Assembly: GCA_021495925.1 (NCBI GenBank)
Contig: JAKEKT010000088.1
Coordinates: 93,794-157,793, forward strand
Origin: Diplodia intermedia
Taxonomy: Eukaryota > Ascomycota > Dothideomycetes > Botryosphaeriales > Botryosphaeriaceae
Reading direction: 5' to 3'
Length of the DNA stretch: 64,000 bases
A program made the position numbers and the translations under genes. Under the pieces are notes generated by a model, which had not been told where the DNA came from, searched no databases, and saw only the letters and a list, made by a program, of their open reading frames with translations. Shown here one piece after another: positions 53,812 through 64,000 of the stretch (positions are counted from its first letter, which is position 1; every line of letters starts with the position of its first letter).

Positions 53812-56800
53812 GAGGATGATGATGATGAATTGGCTTTCAGGGTCGAGAAGTCGGACACCGCAAAAAAAGATGGCGCTTCTTTCTTTCTTTTCCTTCTCGA
53901 GGCAGCACTCTTTGCTGTGTGATGAGAATATATTCTCTGCTTACTTATCTCTACGGCCGAGAAGAAGGGAACGATTTGAATTAGGATGGTTCTGGTCTCG
54001 GGTGATCACCATTATCTTTGTTTTTCGTCGTTCGAGATATCTAATGGCTGACTGCCGAAAAGAGAATTTAGAGAGCATATAATTTGACCGAGTGGTCTCT
54101 TTCCCCCCTCCATGTCTTATGAGCCATGTGCCCTTGTCCAGCACGCAGTCAGTGTTAAGATTCAGCAGGCAAAAAGATGCGTCACCTAGCCCACTTAGTA
54201 GACTGAGCAGGCAGAGTATCTTGATGGTTGTCAGTCCTCTTCAGCGCTCTTTTACCAGACTCAATCATGCGTCACATGCCATTTGTGGATTTTGGGACAT
54301 CCAATAGAGCTATCACGTCCGATACTGTACTTTGGGAAGATTTTGCTCCAACGGCCACAAAAGGAGTAGCAGCAGAGCCATTGCTTGCACTGGAGCTGAG
54401 GAATGATACTACTGTTGACTTACCGTCAGACACCCCCTCACTAGGGACTAGGCCGGTGGAAGCAGTGGAACATTCCACCCCAAGATTACAGATCTGTAAG
54501 CAGGTGATCTGAAACACTATAGCGTCTTCTAGAAGCCAGATCATCGACAAGCTCTCCAGGTATCCGGGTCAGTCCCAACCGGATGTTCGGATCGTAGTAG
54601 CCTGGCCACATCGAGGGCAGAGTAGCCTCACTTTGGTTTAGACTCCCCGGGGAAGCATGGAAGATGCTTCCAGTGCAGGATTTTGCTTTTCCAGTGAGTC
54701 CGCAGAAGCTGCGGCGCTACCAAACAAACACTTATGTCCGGATCTGCTGGCCGAACCGCTGGCCCTTGCGGTAATTGGCGGCGCTGAGCTATACTCGGTA
54801 GCTTCGGAATGGTATGCGAGCGGCAACTAGAACCTCGCCGGCGTCCAGCTAAGGAGCCCGTCCGGCCCAACCCCCACAGCGTGTTCAAGAAAGAAAGGGA
54901 GAGTGCTAGATGGCTTCGCAAGGCGGGGGTTTCGCAAACCTCCGCGGGAATAGGAGGTCCGATTGACCACGGTGGTAGCCCGTTGGAGTAAGAGATGCTA
55001 ATTAAAAAAAAGAAGAAGAAGTAGAAGAAGAAAAGTAAGCCGAGCGTGCGTCATTCCAAACACATGGTTTCAGATCTCTATCATGCTTGAGAGCATACGC
55101 ATTAGGCCATCTCGGGGCTTACCATCCCGGCTGCGGCGCATTGAGAATGCTTCGTATGGCGCATGTTCTGCTTAAACGGCCGAGACAGGGAAAAAAGTAA
55201 AGCCCTTGACATGCTGCACGTCCGTAGATCACTCTTCAGTGTTGTGGAACGCGTCGGGCACTGGTGGCTTACGCAACGCTCAGCCTCTTCGTCTGCCAGC
55301 TCGCAGGCCGGGCCTGGAAGCATCTCCGGTGTCACAACTCATGGATCCCGAAGCTTTTGGCGTGTTCAAATGCTCCAGCCTGTGCTCGTAAGGCATTCCG
55401 GAGGCGCCCGCTCGGCGGCGCGCCTGGTGGGACGACGCCATGAATAATATGGGAGATGAGAAACTCGTCTGTCGACGCCGCGTCGGCAAAATATACGCTG
55501 TGGTGCTGCGCCAGCCGGCGGCCCAACCTCAGAAGCTTGTTTCGGCTGTGGCCCTGCCTGGACGTCGGGTTTGCTGCACCTCTGGGCTCCCAGACAGGCG
55601 TGGTGCGCTGGTGTACTGTCGGGCGTAGCTGACTCGGAGAGACAGAGAGGCCGTAGCGCGGCTGGATCTGGCGCAAGGCGCACGCGAAGTGGAGGGGGAG
55701 ATCACGATGCCGTGCGATGGGCATGACAAGAGCACAGTTGGCACGTAGGCGAGCAGTGCACCCCTGACGCTGGAGTTGTCGCCAGCGTGCAGATCGTCTC
55801 AAGCGCCCTGGGCTCGCGCCGGGCGGGGGCCTCCTGGTGGCGCGGCGAGGACGTTTCAGACCGGACGTGCCGGTGATCTCCAAAAATGGATGACGGTTCG
55901 ACGAGATGACTCTGCGCGGGCCCGAATGGGGTCTCGGAGGGGGGGATGGGCAGCCGCAATAATCGCCAGTCCTTGCCCTTTGGGAGCCCGCCGCCGGAGC
56001 GCGTGAAATGACAGCGCGCATCCAACGGGGCGCGACTGGATGGAGATGTGCGCGGAGAAACGGCGGCAGCGGAGCGACCAGAAGCGCGATGGACAGCGTG
56101 CAGCAGAGGCAGAGGGAGGCGCCGGCGCGTGCCTGCCTAGACGCGCATCGGGCGGCGCTCCTGCATGGCTAGCGGCTGTTCCTGCTGCCTTATGCGGGGG
56201 ACGACGTGTGTTCGCGACCAGCGCCGGCCCACGGGCGCGCTGCGCATGTCCAGCACGAGGCGGTGCATGCGTCCGGCGGCGGCGGGGAGCCATTGGGGCT
56301 TTCGGCGGCCAAAGACGCAATCAGCCCACGCGAAACGAAATGCGTCAAAAGCCTCCAACGTGCCCGGCCGCGGCCGCGCTAAGATCGTAGCGGGAGCCCA
56401 TCCTCCGGGACAGGGACCATAGCGAGTTGCTTGGACGCCCGCGCGTGTGCTGCTTTGCTTCCTCAGCGCAGCCGCCTCGCTGCGCTGCAGAAGTTGCGTT
56501 TGGCAGAACACACCGGCAGCCCAGCCTGAAACCACAGCCCGATCGCGCCCCCTGCAGCCTTCTCCACGCAGCCCTCGCAGAGTCGAGCCGTCAGTCAGCG
56601 CCGGAGGCCAGCGAGCGCGCGCCTGGTTCTCCTATCTTCCGGGTCTAACGCCAACGGTCCCTGCCCTGCCAGAGCCCCCTGAAAGGACAGCCGACCCTGG
56701 GACGCAACCCCCAGGCAACAAATTCAAAAGCACCCGGCCAGTCGCCGCCCAGCGCACGCGAGACCCGTCTGCGACTATCGCCCGCGACAACAGACTCATC

Positions 56801-57042
56801 CATCATCCTCGAGTCCGCGCATGCTGAGCGCGCCGCGAACCACCGCACCCGTCGCACAGATCGCGCATCTGCCGTGCCGCCGACCTTCTACGCATGTTCT
56901 ACCCCAGTAGTGCCGCTCTCGCCCTGCGCTCCGGATCTTGAACCTGGCCTTCGGCGCCTCGGCACGCCCACGTAAGAACAACAACCTGTGCGCCCTGCCC
57001 TCACCACCACACCACCGCCCCGCCGACGGCACCACCGGGATC
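53812..57042. other. 3.2 kb gene-poor region upstream of the kinesin gene
   Basis: No recognised gene. 53.8-55.1 kb is AT-richer and includes a 94-codon frame (54228-54512) with balanced composition but no motif. 55.3-56.9 kb is GC-rich with mutually antisense frames (for example 229 codons on -, 55332-56021) that look like shadows. The last 400 bp are C-rich and probably the kinesin promoter and leader. Confidence 0.5.
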
Positions 57043-60000
57043 ATGGAGATAACATCTCCGCCCGGCTCGCCAGCCAGCGGCATCCAGCGCCCTCTAAGCG
57101 CCATGATGCGCCCAAACCGCTCAAGCAGTCGCATGAGCATGAGCAGCCGCGCCGGCGGCGGCAGCAGGGCATCAGATGAAGACAGCAAGACCGCCGTCAA
57201 AGTTGGTGCGTATCCACACTCCACCCGGCGCGTTAATCCGCGTCGTCTTTGCTAACAAACGCGCCGCTCAGCCATTCGCGTCCGCCCTCCGCTTAAGCCC
57301 GGCGATCCTAATTATGAGCTCATCCCGCAACGATTTCGGAACAGCGCGTGTCAAGTCAACACGGATACTACAATTGCCGTCGATTCGCAGCAAGGCAAGA
57401 AGCTGTTCGTCTTCGATCGCGTCTTTGGCGAGTCCGTAGACCAGGCCGGCGTTTGGGAATATCTGAGCGAAAGCGTAAATGCTTTTGTGCAGGGATACAA
57501 TGTTTCGATTTTGGCGTATGGCCAGTCCGGTGCTGGAAAGTCGTACACCATGGGCACTTCGGGCCCGCAACAACAGGCAAACGAAGAAGCGATGGGTATG
57601 TCGGCATTGCAGTGCGGATTCAGGGCCCCGGCCACTAACGCGGTCTCCAGGTGTCGTTCCTCGTGCGGCGAGATTATTGTTCGAGGTTTTAACAGGTCAC
57701 TCCGCGCCCATCGCCGCTGGCAGCTCCGGGCTTCGTGCACCAACAAGATATTCCACCATGGGCCTTCCCGGCGCTGGCGCAAAATCTGCAGAAAAGAATT
57801 GGCAGCTGAAAGCCTCATATGTTGAAATCTACAACGAGCAGCTCCGCGATCTCTTGGTTCCGGCCGATGTGCCGCAACATGAAAGGGCGCAGGTCACGAT
57901 TCGAGAGGATCCCAAGGGAAGAATAATCTTATCCGGTCTCCAGCAGATGACCATCAATTCTATCGACGATCTCCTCCATGCCCTAAACTTTGGTTCCTCC
58001 ATCCGTCAAACGGACGCTACCGCCATCAACTCGCAATCTTCCCGTTCGCACGCCGTCTTCAGCTTGAACCTCGTACAAAAGAAGAGCAAGTCTGCCACCG
58101 GGCAACTGTCGGTGCAAGACAAGCGGAGATCAATGCCATTGGAAGCCATGTCCGGCTCAGACAGCTGGGTAACGGTGGATAGCAAGCTTCACTTCGTCGA
58201 TCTCGCGGGTAGTGAAAGGCTGAAGAACACCGGCGCCGAGGGAGCGAGGGCGCGGGAAGGTATTTCCATTAACGCCGGCCTGGCAAGCTTAGGAAAGGTC
58301 ATCTCGCAGCTTTCGCAGAGATCAGGATCGCACGTCTCGTACAGAGACTCGAAGCTTACCCGCCTGCTCCAAGATTCCCTTGGTGGAAACGCCATCACCT
58401 ACATGGTCGCCTGTGTCAACCCTGCCGAGTTCCACTTGAGCGAGACTCTCAACACCGTCCAGTACGCTCAGCGTGCTCGTGCAATCCAGAGTAAACCACA
58501 GATCCAACAGAGCGCTGACGAGGGTGACGCAAAGGCTATCATTGAGCGCTTGCGGGCCGAGGTTTCCTTTTTGCGCGACCAGATACGGCTGTCGGAGCGC
58601 ACTGGCCGTAAGGAAACCACGCCGAAGGAAAGAGCAGAGCGGTCCGGCGAGCGTGAGATCGAACTCCAAAACCAGCTTCTGGACATTCAAGAAAACTACA
58701 ACGCATTGAGTCAGCGCCACGCAAACTTCATTGCCGAATTCACCAAGGCCCGCGACGCTGACAGTTCAGACGCATCCGGTCTTTCTGATGCTCTTGGAGA
58801 GACCGCCATGGAGAGACTCAACCGTTCGAATTCATTTGCCGAAGCCGTCCAGCAGGTCGTGATGGAGTATGAGAAGACCATCCAAAGCCTCGAAGGTTCC
58901 CTGTCGACCACGCGGTCCTCGCTTTCCACGAGTGAGAGCAGCCTGCTCGAGAAGGAGACCAAGATTGCCTATATGGAGAGCCTTAACCAACAGCTGCAGA
59001 CGCGCATCCAGAAGTACGCAGACCGTGAGGCTAGCAACGAGAGCTACCTCAAAGACCTGGAGTCCAAGGTTGACGGCATCACCTCTGGAGAGGAGAAGCA
59101 GACGGCGATCATCCAGGATCTGCGGAAGGAGCTCAACCGGGCACGTGAGAATGAGCAGAACTGCGAGGAATACATCTCCACTTTGGAAGAGCGCCTCGCT
59201 GAGGCTGAGCAGGACCACGAGTTGATGCAAAGGGAGATTGAGCGTTTGGAGCATGTCATAGAGCGTCAACGCAGCATCGGCAAGCTTGACAACCTTCTCT
59301 ACGAACTCGACAACATCAACAAAGAGAGCAAGCCTGCCGATCATGCTCTGACGAACGGCCATGCGAAGAAGACTATCAACGGCGACATCGAGGAGGAGGT
59401 CGAGCCCGAGCATGAGGTGGAACGCTCTGGTAGCCCATCAGCCGAGTCCTCGGGCCCGCAGACCCCCGACAAGGTCAGGGAGACCACCGTCGAGATCGCG
59501 CCCTCCACCGACGACGTGCCTCAGAGCCCTGAGCAAACCAACTTCGTCAACGACAAGCTTGAGGCTGTGACGCAGGAACTTTTCGATCTTCGTGTTGAAC
59601 ACGAAACGACTGTTCATGACTTTGACGACCTTCAACGCAAGTACCAGGCCGCTTTGAACACCTTGTCCGAGCTTCAGGAGGCTGTGGACGAGGCTCGTGC
59701 CGACAAACGTACTTCTACTTCTTCTGCTGGACCAGATTCTTTTTTAGCGCACGCGGGGGTGAACGAGATCAACAAAGAGATCAAAGAGGATGGACAACCT
59801 TCATCCTCGCGTACCTTATCATCGGAATTGTCCTTGCTTGGGGAGTCCTCCAATCCGAGAGACTCTATCTATACATCGGCAACCTCTGATGCTGAGACCG
59901 CTCTGAAGGGCTCTGAGGCAGAAGTTGCTGACGAAGACAGCGTCGTGCCTTATGACGATGCTCTCGCCCAAGAGATGGAGAAGCTCAAGAAGTTGCACGA

Positions 60001-62396
60001 GGAGAAGGAGGAGAACATGGCCGAGTTGGCTCAACGTTATTCGCAGTTGGAGAAGGACCATCAGGAAACGCTCAAGTATGTCGATGAGTTGAAGGGCGAA
60101 GTGTCGAAGGCTGTTCAGCTTGCTCGCCCCGACTCACCTACCGCGCATGTCATCCGCCGCAAGTCCAGCCAGAACATCGTTGCCGTAGACCGCGCGAACC
60201 GTTCGTTCACTGCACTGCGAAACATTGCTTTGGACCACTTGGAAGAGGATCCGGAGACGATCCAGGCTTTCGAAACGAACCTGAACACCATCATGACGGA
60301 CCTTCATACCGCCAAGGAACGCGTTGTCGCGCTCGAGGCCGACATGGCCCAGGTTCGCAGGGAGATGGAAGGGAAGATGACAATCATTTCTGGACTCACC
60401 CGTGAGAGATCTAGTTTGAAGTCGTCTCCCCTCGACATCACCGCGGTTGCTCAGATGCGTGATCAGCTTATGGAGTCGGAAGCCCAAGTCAGGCAGATGC
60501 AGGAGACCCACTCTGCTCGTGAGAAGGAGCTCATTGAACAGATTGAGAGCCTAAGGACAGCACTGGGGTCGCCTCGTTCTCCTTCGATCAGGGTCAGCAA
60601 CTCAGGCGACGCTACTGAGTCCAGTCAAGATATGCCGGGAGACTTCCCCGAGTCTCCTGGACCTGGTCTGAGCCCGATGGTCTCGAGAGACGATCTTTCT
60701 CAGGACGAAGCTAATCAGCAGATCGCTGTTCTGCAGCGAGAGGTTGTGCAGTGGCAGAGCAAGTACGACTCCACCATTACTACGATGCGTGCGTCCGAGA
60801 ACGAGCTTCAGGTCACTATCAAGGAGCTCGAGGAAGCTTTGAGGATTGCAGAGCAACGCATTGGCCAATCCGATGCCGCGGCCGCGGACGTTGAAAGTCT
60901 CAAGAAGGAGATTGACAATCACAAGGCCGCCGCTGCAGCTAGTGCTTCCCGATTGGCAGAGCTCGAGGAGTCTCATGCTAAGATTCTGCACCAAGTCGAG
61001 TCGGAGACTGGCGACAGGGAGCTTACGGCGAAGGAGCTGAACACACACCGCGGCTTGGTCGCTAACCTGGAGAGACAGCTCGAAGAGCACAAGGCCGCCG
61101 TTGCGCTTCATCAGCAGGGTCTGGATAACCTCCGAGACACTCATGCCCAGGAGATAGAACAGATCAACAGTCGTCTTGAGACGCAGCTGGCTGAACACGA
61201 GCAGGCGGCTGCCGCTCTGCAGGAGCAGCTTTCAAAGCTGCAGACTGAGCACGAGGCTGAGCTGGAGAGGTCGCACCAAGGAATGGTCACTCTCGTCCAG
61301 AGCATTTCCGCTGCTCTCAACGAGGACACGGATGCCACCAACGTCCAAGCTCATATTGAGAGGCTCATCCAGGAGCGCAAAGAGCTGCTCGAGAAGCACC
61401 AGGCCGCCGCCACTGAACTTGCTACTGCGAGAGAAGAGCTGGAGAAGGCGCGTGCCAACGTTGCCGATATGGAGGGCAAGGTTGGCGAGTTGAAGATGAT
61501 CAACGAGGAGACACTCAAGGAGCTCGAGAAAATTAGCGACAAGGAGAGAAAGAGCTCTCGTCTCGTGGAGGAGCTTGAGGATCAGCTCAACTCCAACTAC
61601 GATTCGCACCAAGCAGCTAACAATCGTCTGTCTGCTCTGCAGATTGAGCGTCAAGTTCAGCTCGAGGAGGCCGTTGCTGCCAAGGGTGACATGGAGAAGG
61701 AGCTGGAGGATTCGAAGAAGAAGATTGCCGAACTCGAGGTAAGTTTCGACGACTTTTGGCGAGTTCAGTGCCCTTTAGGTTAACAGTAACGTACAGGCTC
61801 AGCTCGGCGGCGCCAAGAGATTCTCCCACCGCGAGTCCCTGGATCCGCACTCGGCACTTCAACGCTCCGACTCCAAGGACTCTGTCAATCTGCGGAAGTC
61901 TGCTTCGCACACCAGCCTTCCGTCGCCGCCCCCGGCTATCCCCCTGCCTCCCCTCCCTGGATCGCCGCCGGCGTCTTCTCCAGGGCCCAATGCGACTCCC
62001 TCGTCGCCGCCCGCGTCAAGGCACCAGAGCAAGGATATTGCTCAGGCGCAGCTTGTCGAGGACCAAGAGGCTCGTATCCGAACCATCGAGAAGCACCTGT
62101 TTGCGGAGAAGCAGCTCACTGCAACTCTGGAGGAGGCGCTCACCGACTTGGAGGCGTCTAGCACCAAGGTCAAGAATGAGATGGAAACTTGGAAGAAGAA
62201 GTGCACCGGTCTCGAGGAGGAAATCAACGTGATGAAGCAGGAGCAGAGCAAGAACCGCTACTCGCTTCAGGCAGTCGAGGAAGAGCGCAACGCGCGCATG
62301 AGAGTCGAAGCCGAGCGTGCACACCTCGAAGCACGCATGGCTGCGCTGAACCAGGCCAACAAGAAGAAGAAGAAGAGCGCGCTCAACTGCTTCTAA
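57043..62396 (+). CDS. Kinesin motor protein, kinesin-4-like, with long coiled-coil tail
   Basis: Four exons (57043-57205, 57272-57595, 57651-61738, 61797-62396) sum to 5175 nt and 1724 residues. A disordered Ser-rich head of about 54 residues leads into the motor: AIRVRPPLK, P-loop GQSGAGKSYTMG (about 138), switch I NSQSSRSHAVF (about 289), switch II DLAGSERLKNTG (about 345). Intron 2 falls right after the P-loop helix and splicing restores EEAMG-VVPRAARLLFEV. From about residue 400 almost all sequence is heptad-rich coiled coil, interrupted by acidic/Pro breaks near 650-690. A Pro-rich spacer (PSPPPAIPLPPLPG) precedes the last coil, which ends in Lys5-SALNCF. It is a plus-end-directed type by motor similarity, probably organising microtubules or carrying cargo. 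Kinesin-4 is my best fit; kinesin-7 is the alternative. Confidence 0.92.
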
Positions 62397-64000
62397 GCGG
62401 CAGCCATTCTTCGCTCATGACTGCGTTACGACTTTCTTCCTCTGCCTCTCCTTCGCCTTACGACCAGTCGTGCCCTTTTGCCTATACTCACCCCCACCCC
62501 CGTTTCCCCTTTCTTGCACATGTCTTTCTACGTAAATGACTTTGGTTGGCGCGCGTCAATACTGCTCATGCTGTGGACACGGTCGCGATTTGATAAATTG
62601 GCAGTGTAGCGAGAGTTTTCCTTTTTCATTTGCTTTTACCTTCACGACATCCTTTTCACCCGCTCTATTTCTGGTATCCCCTCTCGTCCCACCGGATCCC
62701 GCATCCCTGGTGTGGATGAGATGGCTTTTTGGATTGGTTGGAATTGGCGGCCTGGATTGAGAGACCTTCGCGGAACATTTCCTTTGTGTGTACTGTCACT
62801 CCTTTCATCGAAGAGAGAGAAATACCCCGTCAAGAGATATCTTCTTGCAACGGCAGATGCACCGATCGAGAATGTATGGGGCGAGAAAGGGCAATGATTT
62901 GAGACTTGTTTGTTTGGGAGGCTTGCGATGCTTGCTCTGATCTGCTTTTGGACTTGTCTACCTTGCTTAATTGCTCCCTCATTGGTTCGTTTTCCCTTGT
63001 TTTTGCCTGCAACGATCGACTGGAGACGCACCAAACAACACTTTAGTCTCGCTAGAGTATTGCCCGCTGCTGCCCGCTTTGCCCTTGCGTTGCACATTGC
63101 TGCTCGTTAGTTATTCCCTTTTTTTTGCGTTTATTACCTGCTGAGTGTCTTCTGTCTGCTACATACCCCTCGAGCACCTTAGATAGCGGTAGTTGCCCTC
63201 GTTTTTTTTTTTTTAACAACGTAGATAATGCAAGTGACCCTTGCTGATCGTTAAAAGGCCTTCCTCCTTTACTTGATGTGATGTGTTGTTAGTGTGTGCG
63301 TATCGACACCGACGTGCAGTCCTTAATTTCGTTCAAGTCGTCAGGACTGACTACCGGAGCTGGAACTTTTTCCGTCACCAAGAGCATGCATGGCGGGATG
63401 TCGATGATGCATAGTATAGCCCTGGTATAGAGCTATAAGACGATCATTTAGCGCTTCTTCTCTCGTCTCTTGTTGCATACAACAATGCCCCCCCGCACGC
63501 CAAAAAATCACCCCACAAGTACCCACACACCTCGGCCAGTCTCGTCTTGCGTGTGCCCTGACTAGTCGGTGGTCAGTCGCTTCACCGTTGCGCGTGCGTG
63601 ACCACATCATCGCCGACGACGACTGCCGTTCGTACGTAGAGTCATGGCGGTGTGGTGAAGCCCGACGTGCTATTGCATGACTTGTGGTGTATAGCGCGCT
63701 TTTGTTAGATTATAATCACGCATCGTGTCTGTCAATTTTTTTTCTCCCTTCCTTTTTTCATCTCTACGCGCGCTGCGCGATTCGTGTGGGATTTGTCCGC
63801 GCCTCCTCCCGACATACAGATCGGACAAAGGGGCTGATTGGATAGGGAGACGAGGACTTGCAGTCATGGCGGGCTGGTAGTTTTTTTTTTTTTTGGGGGG
63901 TGGTACGTCGGTGGGTAAGAGGTTGGTCAGAGGTTTGGGGTGCGGCTTGGAATTTTTTGGGCGGTCGGGAAGGCGGTCAGGAAGGCGGTGAACAAAAAAC
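62397..64000. other. 3' flank of kinesin gene, no gene seen
   Basis: 1.6 kb of T-rich DNA with several homopolymer T runs (near 63205 and 63880). Short frames on both strands carry no motif. The next gene probably lies beyond the window. Confidence 0.5.

Noticed and set aside
55332..56021. 229-codon minus-strand ORF
   Set aside because: Arg/Ala/Pro-rich, overlapped by frames of similar length on the other strand. No domain recognised.

Overview
The window is nuclear DNA of a filamentous ascomycete (Pezizomycotina; a Dothideomycete is my guess, held weakly). The evidence is short spliceosomal introns (about 47-118 nt, one of 255 nt) with GTRNGY donors and CTRAC-like branch sites, C-ending codon bias, fungus-restricted families (DUF6536, paxillin-like LIM, Erb1, AA9-CBM1), and no operons. 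I assembled exon structures by hand; in almost every case the splice sites restore conserved motifs and the summed exon length is a multiple of three. I recognised no tRNA, rRNA, CRISPR or intact transposon.

Layout. 0-17 kb is a dense housekeeping block. It holds a Cys-rich C2H2 factor (-), a small myristoylated protein with a p97/Cdc48-binding VIM motif (+), the Prp5-type spliceosomal DEAD-box helicase (-), Erb1 for 60S ribosome biogenesis (+, head-to-head with PRP5), a bHLH factor (+) and a WDR48/UAF1/Bun107 homologue (+). From 16.6 to 29 kb there is a gene-poor stretch broken only by one 'vegetative cell wall protein gp1-like' gene (-). From 29 to 43.8 kb lies a lignocellulose-related patch: GH43 (+), a DUF6536 membrane protein (-), a small zinc-ribbon gene (+), an AA9 lytic polysaccharide monooxygenase with CBM1 (+), a second GH43 with a C-terminal beta-sandwich (-) and an MCT-type MFS transporter (-). 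From 44.4 to 53.8 kb come a paxillin-like three-LIM protein, an FAD monooxygenase with deviant codon use, a pyridoxal-reductase-like aldo-keto reductase and a C2H2 protein resembling INO80 subunit Iec1. From 57.0 to 62.4 kb there is one long kinesin with an extended coiled-coil tail.

How they fit together. The two GH43 enzymes and the AA9-CBM1 are predicted to be secreted and could act jointly on hemicellulose and cellulose, with the MFS carrier as a possible uptake partner; this is inference from position. PRP5 and ERB1 share one 337 bp promoter. The LIM protein and the kinesin are cytoskeletal.

Most interesting. The best candidate for something undescribed is the 111-residue protein at 3008-3407. 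It combines an N-myristoylation signal with an exact RX5AAX2R VIM assembled across a splice junction, the architecture of animal SVIP. Other notable points are three stop-free 3n introns (two of them inside DNA-binding domains), a GC-AG intron in the aldo-keto reductase, and a 7.2 kb gap between two convergent genes.
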